Assembly: GCA_009829735.1 (NCBI GenBank)
Contig: CM020618.1
Span: 34,076,894-34,140,893 of the forward strand
DNA: 64,000 nucleotides
DNA from: Pyropia yezoensis
Taxonomy: Eukaryota > Rhodophyta > Bangiophyceae > Bangiales > Bangiaceae
Reading direction: 5' to 3'
Positions 52,962-62,816 of this stretch are shown one piece after another. The stretch's first letter is position 1; each line of letters opens with the position of its first letter. Both the position numbers and the translations under genes were made by a program. The notes beneath the pieces were generated by a model. The model was given only the letters and a program-made list of their open reading frames with translations. It ran no database searches and was not told the DNA's origin.

Positions 52962-55900
52962 ATGACTGCTACGGTGGCGGCTCCGGCGGCGGCGGCCGAC
53001 CAGCCGCCCGTCGCTTCTGCGCCTGGCTATGTGGAGCTGCCCACCGCCACGCAGCCACCCCTGCTCGACACGAGTGCGGTCCCCCCATCGAGTGTCCTCG
53101 CCCCTGGCGGGCTTGTGGCGGCGCAGCACACCGCGTCGGGCGCGCGGGTGGTCTTCTTCGCCGCCCCCGGGCCGCTCGTGTCGGTCCATGCGGTGGTCGC
53201 GACGGAGCCGGTTGGGGATGGCGGCCATCCCCACTGCTTGGAGCACCTGATCTTTCTCGGCAGTGACGCACCGGGGGCGGGGGCGGCGGCGCAGCCGCGA
53301 GGCTACCTCGACACCCTCGCAGCCCGCTGCTTATCGTCGGGTACCAACGCGTGGACCGCCACGGACCACACCGCCTACACAGTGACGACAGCAGGCGCGG
53401 ATGGCGCGGCGGCCGTCCTGCCTGTGCTGCTCTCCCACGTGCTGGTGCCGCGCCTCGACGACGACGCGTACGCGGGGGAGGTGATGCACGTGCGGGGAGA
53501 TGGCAGCCGTGCGGGGGTGGTGTACCAGGAGATGCTCGGCCGCGAGCGGACTGAGGGCGACCAGTGTGATTTGGAGCTGCGGCGGGCGCTCTTTCGGGGG
53601 TCTGCCATTGCGTGTGAGGCTGGCGGACGGACCCCCGTAATTGCGGGGGAGCTGGACAATGAAGCGGTTGTGGCGTTCCACCGGGCCTACTACCACCCGG
53701 CCAACTTGACTGTCGTTGTGGGCGCGCAGGATATCTCTGAGGACGCCCGTGCGCGGCTCCTCAACGCCATTGGTCCCGTCTTTGATGCTGCCGCTGCGGT
53801 GCCTGCCGACGCGCCTGCCGTCCCCGCCACCGCCGTGGCGAGTGCCACCCCTGGGGCGGGCGGCGACACGGCCCAGCGTTCTGCTCTGACACTCGGCGCC
53901 CGCATTCACCCGTGGATGGAAGTCCCCCCGCCATTCACGCCTCCCACGGGGGATGTTGTCCGCAAGGCCGTCCGCTTCGCCGCTTCGGACGACACGATCG
54001 GCAGTCTGGCCGTCGGCTGGCGGCCGGCCGTCGGTCGTGCAGACGTGGAGACTGCCGCCGCCCTTGAGGTGCTGCTTCTCTACCTGACGGACACTGCGGC
54101 ATCGCCGCTGTCGCAGCGGTTTGTGGAGGTGGACGACCCGCTGGCCAATGACGTGGACTTTGACATCTCTGTGTCGGCGGGAGAGACATCAGTGACGCTC
54201 TACTTTTCGGGTGTGCCCTGTGGAGGCGGGGAGAACGCGGCCGAGAATGGTCCGGAGGGGGGTACCCGGACGGCTGCTGATTCCAAGAAGGACGCGTCGA
54301 TGGACGACGCCGCGTCGGAGGATATCGGCGACGAGGACACGGACACAGACATTGAGGACGACGAGGATGACGACAACGAGGATGACGACGACGAGGAGGA
54401 AGAGGACGTCGACGAGGATGAGAGCGGTGAGGATGACGACGAGCACCATGTGCCCCAAGAGGACGTGCTCACCAACGGACAGTTGGCCGACGAGGCCGCC
54501 GCCTTCCTGGCCGGCCTTGCGGTCGAGAAGGCGGGCCTGCCCGGCGGGGTGGCCGAGGTACGCGCCAGCCTCTCTCGCCTGCGCTCTCAGCTGTTGCGGT
54601 CGATTGAGGACGACCCACACGGATATGTGTCCGAGGCACTCATCCCTGACCTTGTTGCGGCTCATCGGGCCGACGCGCCTGCGTTGGGTACCCGCCTCCG
54701 CGGCATGCTGCCGGCGCTCGACGCGCTCGCGACGCGCGACGAGGCCTTTTGGCTCGACCTGTTGCGGACAACGTTCGTCGACGCGCCTCGCGCGGAGATG
54801 CTCATGGTCCCCGACGCCGGTTTGGCCGAGTCGCTGGCAAAGTCTGACGCAGCGGACCTCAGGGCGCGTGTAGCCGAGGCCGGTCCTAAACGTCTTACTG
54901 CCTACGCTGACGCCGTGGCAGCGCGGGAGGCGGCGTTGGAGAAGGAGGTAACCCGCCTGGCAGCTACGCCGCTGCCTCCCATGCCATCGACGGAGCGGGT
55001 GCCACGGCTATCTTCGGCAGCGACGTTGCTATGCCCACCCCAAACGGCCAGTCTGGGCCTGCCGGCGGGCGCGTCTGCCGACAGTGGCGGACCGCTCTTT
55101 TGGGCACAGACCGTGACAATGGAGTCTGCCTTTGCGTCCGCGACTGTGCTGATTTCGACGGCGGGTCTGACCTTCCGTCAGCGCCTCTACCTCGGGCTCC
55201 TCTCCGAACTGGCCCTCTCCTCTCACATCCTGGCGTCCCCAGAGACTGGCGCTGACGCTGGTAAGCCACCAGCCATCGCCACACCCTACACCGCCCTCGT
55301 GTCGGCGGTGTCGGCCTCCACGACCAACTGCTCCGTGACGATTGGCGGCGGCGGCGGGTCAGGAGCGGTAGCTGGGGATACGCTTGTTGTGCACTATGTG
55401 GCCGAGGCGGCGCGTTTTGCCGAGGCCACGGATGCCGTTCTTCACGCGCTGTTTGCTGCTTCTGTGACGGCCGACCGGCTGGTGGCGGTGGCCAAGAACG
55501 AGCTGAGCGACACCACCGAGGCCCTTCGCGATGGCGGGTCGGTAGCTTATGCGGTGGCGCGTGCGGTCGCTGAGGTGCGGCTCCTCTCATCACAAGCAGG
55601 TGTCCGTGGCGGAGACCGCGGTGTCCCGACGGTGGCCACGACCTGTACTGACGCTGACCGCGAGGCATTGCCGTCGGCGGTTACGGTGGGTCCGCTTCTG
55701 CAAGCCACCTTTCTGGCTGCTGCCGTGCGTGCCGTTGGGGGGGACGATGAGGACGACGTGGACGATTTCATCGACCCGAGCGACGAGGAGTCGGATGGCG
55801 ACGATGATGACGATGATGAAGACGGTGACGACGACGACATGCGCAGTGCCTCTAACGGGAAGGCTGCCAATGGCGGTGCCCCTGACGCCGCCACCGCTGG

Positions 55901-56957
55901 TCGGGTGGTGGCCGAGGCCAACGAGGTGCTGGACGTTGTGCGCGCCACCCCCCCGCCCGGGGTGCTTGTGCAGGTGGCGGGGGCGAAACCTGACCAGATG
56001 CTGGCAGATTTTTCATCGGCATGGCGCGTCCACGCGGGCGCCTTCCATGCCTCCCCCCGGGGCACTGCCGCGGCCGCCGCGGCCGCCGCGTTCCGCCCCG
56101 CTGGTGGCTCCCCCGACTCATCTGTAGCCCTGGATTGGTCGGCGGAAGTGGGCGCCTACGTGGCGTCTGTGGGAGGCCCGCCTCTGGGCCGCGCTGCCGC
56201 GCGCGTACTCGCCACCTCCCCGCGCGGGGGCGTTGTCGTTGGGGTGGCGGGCGTCGACTCGGGCTACGTCCAGGCGTGGCTCCCCGCCGATGTGCCGCCC
56301 GCGACGCCAGACGCGTCGGCGCTGACGGTGCTGGTGCACCTCCTGTCACGCGTCGAGGGCCCCCTGTACAAGGCCGTCCGGGGGGGCGGCCTCGCCTATG
56401 ACGCGTCCGTGTCGTTTGACGCGGCGCACGGGCGGCTGGTGGCGGGCCTTTCCGAGGCCAAGTCCCCCGCCGCGGCGTGGTCGGCGCTCGTCGCCGCCCT
56501 CGCAGAAGTGCGGTCGCGCCTCGTCTCCGCGACCGCCGACGTGGAGCGGGAGGTGGATACCGCCCGGGCGGCCGCCGTCTACGCCGCCGTCGAATCGCGG
56601 TCGGCACCGTCGCTGGTCGCGTCGGCCGCGCTGCGGCGGTCGGGCATGCGGCTGCCGGCGTGCAACGCGTCGGCGCAAGAGGCACGGCTTGCGCGCGTCA
56701 GCCGCGCCGACTGTGTGCGCGTTCTCGACGCCTACCTCCACCCGCTACTGCCGCGTGACAAGGCGGAAGGGGGGGTGGCGTCAGACGCCGCCCCGCCGCC
56801 GTCGTCGTCGACCATTGTGCTGGTGGCCGTCGTGGCTCCGTCCGAGGTGGCCTCGACCGCCAAGGAGCTAGCCGCCGCTGCCGTCCCGGTGCCGTGCACC
56901 ACGCTTAAGTCGCCGTCGGGGGTGGCGGCGGCGGTACTGCCGAGCGTGGAGTTTTGA
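52962..56957 (+). CDS. M16C-family zinc metallopeptidase (presequence-protease/insulinase superfamily)
   Basis: This 1331-residue peptidase belongs to the branch containing uncharacterised eukaryotic proteins such as worm C05D11.1. Seen: the inverted zinc motif His91-Cys-Leu-Glu94-His95 in HPHCLEHLIFLGS, with the third zinc ligand probably Glu173 in AGEVMHV, followed by GVVYQEMLGRE and FHRAYYHPANLTVVV, all typical of the first M16 domain. The later half-domains are degenerate (SRVEGPLYKAVRGGGLAYD near the end). Two highly acidic insertions (about residues 455-495 and 928-962) interrupt the fold. The ATG at 52962 was selected; an in-frame ATG at 52725 would add a more hydrophobic, transit-like extension. 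M16C enzymes degrade peptides within a closed chamber. Localisation is uncertain. The downstream neighbour is a decayed gene. Confidence 0.9.
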   Translation: MTATVAAPAAAADQPPVASAPGYVELPTATQPPLLDTSAVPPSSVLAPGGLVAAQHTASGARVVFFAAPGPLVSVHAVVATEPVGDGGHPHCLEHLIFLGSDAPGAGAAAQPRGYLDTLAARCLSSGTNAWTATDHTAYTVTTAGADGAAAVLPVLLSHVLVPRLDDDAYAGEVMHVRGDGSRAGVVYQEMLGRERTEGDQCDLELRRALFRGSAIACEAGGRTPVIAGELDNEAVVAFHRAYYHPANLTVVVGAQDISEDARARLLNAIGPVFDAAAAVPADAPAVPATAVASATPGAGGDTAQRSALTLGARIHPWMEVPPPFTPPTGDVVRKAVRFAASDDTIGSLAVGWRPAVGRADVETAAALEVLLLYLTDTAASPLSQRFVEVDDPLANDVDFDISVSAGETSVTLYFSGVPCGGGENAAENGPEGGTRTAADSKKDASMDDAASEDIGDEDTDTDIEDDEDDDNEDDDDEEEEDVDEDESGEDDDEHHVPQEDVLTNGQLADEAAAFLAGLAVEKAGLPGGVAEVRASLSRLRSQLLRSIEDDPHGYVSEALIPDLVAAHRADAPALGTRLRGMLPALDALATRDEAFWLDLLRTTFVDAPRAEMLMVPDAGLAESLAKSDAADLRARVAEAGPKRLTAYADAVAAREAALEKEVTRLAATPLPPMPSTERVPRLSSAATLLCPPQTASLGLPAGASADSGGPLFWAQTVTMESAFASATVLISTAGLTFRQRLYLGLLSELALSSHILASPETGADAGKPPAIATPYTALVSAVSASTTNCSVTIGGGGGSGAVAGDTLVVHYVAEAARFAEATDAVLHALFAASVTADRLVAVAKNELSDTTEALRDGGSVAYAVARAVAEVRLLSSQAGVRGGDRGVPTVATTCTDADREALPSAVTVGPLLQATFLAAAVRAVGGDDEDDVDDFIDPSDEESDGDDDDDDEDGDDDDMRSASNGKAANGGAPDAATAGRVVAEANEVLDVVRATPPPGVLVQVAGAKPDQMLADFSSAWRVHAGAFHASPRGTAAAAAAAAFRPAGGSPDSSVALDWSAEVGAYVASVGGPPLGRAAARVLATSPRGGVVVGVAGVDSGYVQAWLPADVPPATPDASALTVLVHLLSRVEGPLYKAVRGGGLAYDASVSFDAAHGRLVAGLSEAKSPAAAWSALVAALAEVRSRLVSATADVEREVDTARAAAVYAAVESRSAPSLVASAALRRSGMRLPACNASAQEARLARVSRADCVRVLDAYLHPLLPRDKAEGGVASDAAPPPSSSTIVLVAVVAPSEVASTAKELAAAAVPVPCTTLKSPSGVAAAVLPSVEF

Positions 56958-57113
56958 GGTTCCTGCCGGTCGGCGGTGGTGGTGCGCCGTGTGCGGGCGG
57001 GGATATTGATGTTGTTTTTTTGGTTGCCTGTTGTGGTACTCGTTGCTCGAGCTGACGTGGAAAGAGCGCGAGCGTCAGCCCGGTCAAGGGGGCGCGAGTG
57101 TAGTGGTGCTCAA

Positions 57114-57173
57114 CGCACCACGCTCGCCGAGCTGAGGCAATCAAAACGCGCCACGCTCGCCGGGCTGATGCAA
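57114..57173. repeat. 33-bp period tandem duplication
   Basis: Two copies of a 27-bp unit (CGCACCACGCTCGCCGAGCT...) at 57114-57140 and 57147-57173 differ at a few bases. A related sequence in the opposite orientation occurs just upstream (57064-57090), giving a small inverted pair. Confidence 0.65.
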
Positions 57174-57778
57174 ACAGAACAGACCTTTCACAGAACGCAT
57201 CGCCCACAGCGTGCTCACCCACAGCGTTCCTTTTTCGTACGCCCGTCCCTTTGGAACGAAAATAGGTCTCAAGTCACAGGTGAACAGTGCTCTTTTCTCT
57301 CGCTCGTTCTCTTGCGCGGCGTGCCACCCCCGCAAGCGCACCGCCTGGCTCCTGCCGTGACTGAGGTGTCTTTTGTTGCTGCTGCTCAGTCTTCGAGCCG
57401 CCCCCCCTCTCCATCCTTTGAGGACCACGTCCCCCAACGCCGGGGCTCCTGACGCCCGTGCGCTGGCGGCGGTACCCCTGACACCATCCTGAAAGAAGCG
57501 GCGGAAGCTACAATCACTTTGCGGTGGCGCTGTGGTTCCCCCATGCAACTATCCGAAGTTGGCTAGCTTGCCCTCGGGGTTGTTCATCAGCACGAGCGCA
57601 GGAGCAAGGGGAAACTGAGCGCCTAGTAGGAGGCGAGGCAGCCAGAGCTGTACTTGTAGAAGAATCTCTCTTACTGGTGAGTGTGTGAGAAAACACACCG
57701 CCGAAACTCCAGCCGCCGCGGCCGCCGCCCGCGCGACGACCCTGCTGGCCGCGGCGCGGTGGTGGGGACAGCACCGAG

Positions 57779-58070
57779 GTGGGCCTCGGGCGCACCCTCC
57801 TCCGGGCCCTTGAGGTTTACATTTACACTCCCGACGTGCTCGTCGTGGACAAACTGCCTGGGCGGCCCGACGTGGACGCGGTGCGGCCGGCCACAGGAGC
57901 GGCAGGTGGCGGTGGTGGCGACCGCCGTCGGGGACTTGCGGTCGCTGCTGTGCAATGGGAGGCGATGCGGGGCGCCGTGGACGGCGTCGCCGCCGTCACG
58001 CTCGGCGACGAGGCGGCCACGGCAGTTGCTGCCGCGCGTCGCCGCGTCGCTGCCGCCTCTCGGGCGGGGG
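57779..58070 (+). pseudogene. Remnant of a Ycf45/SpoIIIAA-like AAA ATPase
   Basis: Three short blocks in changing frames line up with the C-terminal ATPase part of Ycf45-type proteins (plastid ycf45, plant SPD1-like, bacterial SpoIIIAA-like): LLRALEVYIYTPDVLVVDKL then RPDVDAV (frame of 57779), then RPQERQVAVVATAVGDLRSLL (one frame over), then MRGAVDGVAAVTLGDEAA (back to the first). In intact relatives these are the Walker-B-like VVVDE strand, the GTAHGDLRSLL helix start and GG...VTLGD, in this order and spacing. Here the Glu after the Walker-B Asp is Lys, the His of HGD is Val, and two indels at non-homopolymer sites (about 57881-57893 and 57952-57964) break the frame. The N-terminal two thirds of the family is absent. 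Codon use is as GC-rich as the neighbours, so this was a nuclear gene, not a recent plastid fragment. Confidence 0.45.
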
Positions 58071-58581
58071 GTGTGCCCCCCCTGCTCCCTCGGGACCAAC
58101 ACGGATGCAGACGTTGGTGGCGGCGGCCGACCCGCAGAGGGTCACGGGGGAGAAGGGCAATCAGCGACACAGACGCGTGCCTTTTTTGGCACATACCGTA
58201 CGTACTGTACACAGTACAGTACGCACACCCGCAAGCCGGGCGCCGGGCACACGCGCGAGAGCTCGCGCCCAGATGGCTGCACACACGTGGCCTTGGTAGC
58301 CGCGCTCCCGGGCGTAATCGGCGTGATCCCGCTCTCGGAAGCGTGGTGGGTGGTCAGCGATGACCCAGCTCTGCCTGGGTCACGCCTTGACTGGCGCCCG
58401 CGGCGCGACGTGCCTCGTCGCCCCTCCCCTCCCACGGCCGCCACTGCCGCTGTGCTGCTTTCCCCCCCCACGCACCCCGCCTGGACACTCGGCGGCTCCC
58501 AACGTCGGCGTCGCCAGCGACGGTTTCCCGGCCCACCTCGCAGCTTCCTGCCGGCCTTCCTGGCGACAGGCACTGACTGGC

Positions 58582-59699
58582 ATGGCGCCCGGAGAGGGCG
58601 CCGCCCCCGCCCCCTCCGCCCCCCCCCCCTCGCGCCCGTGGCCCTGCTGGACCTCCCAGAAGACCTGCTGCTCGAGATTCTTGGCATCCCGTCCCTGGCC
58701 GAGCTGCCCTCCTCTGGCGCGCTGCCCGCCTCGTTTGCGGCGGCCCGCACGTGCACCCGCTTCCGCGAGCTGGCCGCGGAGGCGACCACCCACCTGGCCA
58801 TTGGTGGCGTCCGACGGTCGGCGGAGCTGAAGCGCAGGAACACAGACGACGATGAACAAGACGTTGGCAAAGACCTGCCCCGGTGGCAGTGGGCCGTGGG
58901 TCCACACCTGGCGTCGCGGGTGACGTCGCTGACCGCCCACCTCGGCCGCCTCCCCCGCCTGCGCGTCGTGTCGCTGGGCGCCGCCGCGGACGGTGCGTCG
59001 AATATGAGTGACACGGAGCGGCTGGCGGAAATGTTCTTCTTTGTCTCTGCCCTCCGCCGTATTTCCAGCCGCCGCCTCAGCGCCCTCATCCTGTCGGGCA
59101 TGGCGGTGTCGGTGGCCATGCGGGACGCCTCCATCGTCGGGGGCCTGCCGCTGCGGTCGCTGTGCCTGCGGCAGATGGACCCGTTCTTTGCAGGCACCGC
59201 GCTTGCAACGCTCGTCAACGCGGTCGGCGGCAGCCTCGAGTCCCTGGCCATCCTCGACTTGGACGACGCGGAGGAGCCGGCGCCGTGGCTGTCGCCCGCC
59301 CTCGTTACCATCCGCCCCCTCCCCCGCCTGACCGCGTGCTGCATGACGGGCCCGCTGTCGGTGGAGGCGGCCGCGCTCCTTGCGACCGCCGCCCCCGCCC
59401 TGACCTCCCTGACGGTCTCTGACTGGCGGTGGACGGCGGCGGCGGTGGCCACGGAGCTGCCGCCTGCAACCACCTTTCCCGCGCTCACCGCGCTCACGCG
59501 CCGCGTCGCGTCGCCGCTCGACCACAATGGGGGGGACGTCAGCGGGTGGCCCCGCGTGCAGGGGGGGGCGTCGGGGGGAGTCAATGAGTTTGTCGCCGCC
59601 CGCCCGGCGCTGACGCGCGTGGCCATGGTGCACGTGTGGGGGCGGCGGGAGTCGGACTTTGGCATCGCCGCGGGCGGGGGGGAGCGACCGCCGGGGTGA
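58582..59699 (+). CDS. F-box protein with leucine-rich C-terminus, with one homopolymer frame change
   Basis: F-box proteins recruit substrates to SCF ubiquitin ligases through Skp1. The motif ALLDLPEDLLLEIL followed by SFAAARTCTRFRELA reads as an F-box (LPxxLLxxIL...CRxxR). Downstream are leucine-spaced segments (LPRLRVVSLGAAA, LSALILSGMA, LESLAILDLDDA, LTSLTVSDW) resembling degenerate leucine-rich repeats. No in-frame ATG exists upstream of the F-box. The only sensible start is ATG 58582 (MAPGEGAAPAPSAPPP), which lies in another frame and joins the F-box frame across the 11-C run 58619-58629 if one base is missing. That gives 372 residues. The target is unknown. The stop is 96 bp from the convergent AhpD-like gene, with a TATAATTTATTGG stretch near 59748 that may serve 3' processing. 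Confidence 0.62.
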
Positions 59700-59795
59700 T
59701 GTCACGACCCGTTCCACGGCGGGGGTCCTCGGCTCTACCCACGCACTATAATTTATTGGAAAGCTCCTCACAGATCGTCAGCCTCTCGATGAGAG

Positions 59796-61826
59796 TCAAA
59801 GCAGCTCGTCTGCGACTATAGGAAGGCCGCCCATCCCGAGCGCCATGGAAAGGGATACGGGTGGCAGCTCTTCACTGCTGTCTGTGCCACCCCCCCCCAT
59901 GACTGTCACAGACGCCAGGGGTGCCGCCATCCACGACACGATCCGCCGTGCAGCCATCCACGACGCCCACGAGCAGATGCTCTTCATGGCCAAGTCGGGC
60001 TGATCCCCCTTCCACCGGTGGAGAAACTCTTCTAGCCGTACCTTGGGCAGCTGCTGGCCCGCCACGCCCGCCACCACAACAAAGCGGGCGAGGAAGACCG
60101 TGTCGGGGCCCGCCGCCCTGACGCCCTCCGTCTCGACGGCCGCCGGCCAGTCGGTGGTCATGTCGGGCACGTCCCCCCGCCACGCGTTGAGAAAACCAAT
60201 GTACGCCGACGACACCACCGATGGGATAAACCGGGTGCGCGCCCGTTCCTGCTCAGCATGCATGAAGCGCAGCGCGTCGGCAACGTTCTCGTTGGGCACC
60301 GCCCACCGCAAGTCCTTGGGCAGCTCGACGTCGGCCGGCGAGAATGGCTCGGGCAACACCTCCCACACCTCCTTCATGCGGCCAGGCTGGCAACCCCTGG
60401 AGTCCTTGAAAGTGAGCGCCAGCATCCGGTTGAGCCCAGCCAGCAGGCGTGGCCTATTGTTGAGTGCCCGCACCACCGCCGGCGCAGCGTCGGGGAGCGG
60501 GTGTAGCCCCACAAACAGTTTCACAATACCGTTCTTGTAGAGAACCTGAAGGATTGTGCCGAGCAGTTCCACCGCGTCACGGGGCAGCAGCAGCGGGGGG
60601 ATGCGGATGGCTGTCGAGTCGGGCGACCGGAATGCCCGCGCCCATACAAGGAACGACGCCAGCCGGACGTCCGCCACGTTCACAGTGTCGTCCTTGGCAG
60701 CAGCAATAGACTTTCTGAGGGACCACGGTGCGCCCGTGGCACGGGCGCACACGGCGTGTCCGTTGCCACAAAAGTTACAATTGTTCTAAGGGAGAAAAAA
60801 CGCAGCGACAGCAAGAGTCAGTGGCAACAAGCGCAAGGGCCAGAGAGAAAAGCTAGCCGCGTGCAAGGTCAGCTGCTGACCAAACCCGCGAAAGACAGGG
60901 CATCAAGCAGCGTCTTACTCGCGACAAGGCAAGACAAACAAGGAACGCGCATCCCCTCGCCAGGACACACACGACAAGCACACGAAGAGGCCACGCCGTA
61001 CGCACCGCCGCAGACAAGGTAGACGCAACAATTTCCTTAAGGCTGCGCTCGTACACGCCCGAAAGAACAGTGCTTTCTCGGTAGATGCCTGCGCAGTGGG
61101 ACACGATGACAAACAATGCTCAGCGCCACAAGAAGCTGGTGCAGCATCGTCAGAAGACAGCCAACGGTGCCTGCTACGCCGCCAAACAGGCCAGCCCTAT
61201 CCGAGCCCCTTGCACACATACCCGCGTTCCAAGTCCGCAGCTGCGCAGCCCCACAGCACCAAGGGGACCCAGCAGCGCCCACCTCCACCCCCTCACACCC
61301 CCTTCTCCTAGAGCAATACCATCCACCGCCCACCCCCGCACGTACCATACCACGCCGCCCACAGCGTAAACGCCGGCAGGTGGCCGGCGTCGGGCCCCCA
61401 CGAGGACCACTGCCGCGTCTGCACGTACTCGTCCGAAAAGATGGTCAGCAGAGCCGCGTTGCTCCGCACAAACCCGCACGCGATGCGCGGGTCCTCGGCC
61501 ACCGCCGCCGAGCCCAGCGACGACAGCCCCGGGGCGGCAGACGACAGGCGGCCAAAGCAGCCAACCGACCGCTCCGCGTCGGCCGGGCACCGTGACGGCG
61601 GACGGCTCGGCGTAGAGGACCGCAGGCGCACGAGCAGCCGGGAGCCGCTCGGGGAAGTCCCTTCCTCCGCACCGGTACGGGACAGGCGCAGAGGAGGGAG
61701 GGGGTCCGCACCATTCACCGCCGTGGGGGACGCTGCCGCCGCCGCCATGGCAGCGGCGCCGGCAGTAGCAGCCTTGGTGCCCCCCACCGGGGTGCCATCT
61801 TCCGGCGGCCGCTCCAGCGACGCCAT
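59796..61826 (-). CDS. AhpD-like (carboxymuconolactone decarboxylase-fold) protein, three exons
   Basis: Exons read from the sequence: 61826-61346, 61088-61006 and 60785-59796 (517 residues). Intron 1 (61345-61089) has donor GTACGT and acceptor GCGCAG. Intron 2 (61005-60786) has donor GTGCGT and a pyrimidine tract ending TTAG. The phases join perfectly (1, then 0). The joined product has a low-complexity N-terminus, then WGPDAGHLPAFTLWAAWYG, an ERSLKEIVASTLSAA helix (Glu179), and NNCNFCGNGHAVCAR with Cys191-x2-Cys194-x3-His198. This is the redox Cys-pair, His and Glu arrangement of the AhpD alkylhydroperoxidase core. The following LRKSIAAAKDD helix also fits. A second half (LEEFLHRWKG and other segments) may be a degenerate repeat. 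A thiol peroxidase or related activity is inferred. The only gene here in which I could resolve introns. Head-to-head with the AIG1 GTPase. Confidence 0.7.
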
Positions 61827-62816
61827 TCGACTGCAGGGGATGGAGAAGCGGCGGGAGGGGAAGAGCGTAAGAGGTTGGCCGGCAAAGGAGGGGATATCTG
61901 AGCAGAGCCGACACAGGGCGCAGCGGCGCTGGTGGGCGGGGGAGGATGAAAAACCTCCACCGCCCGTCGCGGGTCCGCGTCGTGCCGCAGCCAATCTGGC
62001 GGCCGGGGGGGAACACCCCGGCCACGAGCGGTCTTCATCCAGGTATGCACGCCATCAGGCAGGGAGGGGTTTGCCGCGGGCACGGCGCGTGCCCTGCCTG
62101 GTCAGAAGCCGCGGCGCGCTGCGACAGCAGCTGCGGAGAAGAAGTACGGGCAGGTGGTCGCGAAAAACAGGGGAAAGATCCAGGAATGAAATGTTTGGGT
62201 CTTACGTGAATGACAATTCAATGACGAATGAAAAGAGACGGTGACCAACGTTCCAAACTGTGTGCCCATTTGTGCGGCTTGGCGTTGCAGCCGGGGGCGT
62301 CGACGACCACCCCCCGCCAGACGAGGCTGAGCCCAGTGCGCGCGTAGCGACGAACGGCCCCGTTGCGGTGAGCGGGACAGGGTGGGTCATCTCGCCGAGC
62401 CACTACCCTCGCGAGCGGGACAGCACAATGGTGTCCAAGCCCAGCCGGGGGTACTGTGTGGCCACGCCAGGCCCTGTCCACGTATCTGCTGCAGCGGGCG
62501 TGGCCCCCCGCCCCGATTGGACACGGAGGGGGTGACTCCCCTCTGGAGGGAAGGCCTTCCCTTGGGGGTGACTCCCCTCTGGAGGGAAGGCACACACCCG
62601 GTCCAGCAGCGGGCGTCAGCCACAGGGGTTTGGTCAAAAGCGCAAACACCGTCACGGGTAACTGCTGCCCGGGCGGCGCGCACCGCTCCGTGCTCTCTCG
62701 TCCCGGCACCGTGTCCCGTCCCTCCCTGGCCCCCGCGTCTGGCGGACCGCGACGCAAAGACCGCATCGTTGCCGCTTCTTTGTTGTACGAATTGTTGGTA
62801 AGTAGTCACGGCCACC
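61827..62816. promoter_or_regulatory. Divergent region, AhpD-like gene / AIG1-like GTPase
   Basis: 990 bp between start codons. Purine-rich DNA at 61835-61875 is the TC-rich leader of the minus-strand gene. Bases 62175-62245 are A/T-richer. A perfect 28-bp direct repeat lies at 62528-62591, about 230 bp before the GTPase start. Confidence 0.5.
62528..62591. repeat. Perfect 28-bp direct repeat, 8-bp spacer
   Basis: Copies 62528-62555 and 62564-62591 are identical (starting GGGGGTGACTCCCCTCTGGA), separated by CTTCCCTT. Part of each copy (GGGAGTCACCCCC when reversed; GACTCCCC) is partly self-complementary. It could be a paired factor-binding site in the GTPase promoter. Confidence 0.9.

Larger units (their letters stand above)
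56958..58581. other. Intergenic, tandem repeat and pseudogene
   Basis: Apart from the Ycf45-like remnant (57779-58070) and a two-copy repeat at 57114, no gene is supported. Bases 58180-58230 include short overlapping GTAC-type palindromes (cgtacgtactgtacacagtacagtacg). The rest up to 58581 is C/G-rich leader sequence for the F-box gene. Confidence 0.5.

Noticed and set aside
57681..58581. N-terminal extension of the F-box protein through the open frame from 57681
   Set aside because: It starts at GTG, is Arg/Pro-rich, and overlaps the Ycf45-like remnant in mixed frames.
60752..60784. A GTG-started 318-residue minus-strand protein as a complete gene
   Set aside because: The frame continues upstream to a perfect splice acceptor, and two upstream exons join it in phase.
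60740..60785. CCHC zinc-knuckle reading of CNFCGNGHAVC (retroelement gag-like)
   Set aside because: The spacing is C-x2-C-x3-H-x2-C, not C-x2-C-x4-H-x4-C, and joining the exons shows the AhpD-type Glu helix just before it.
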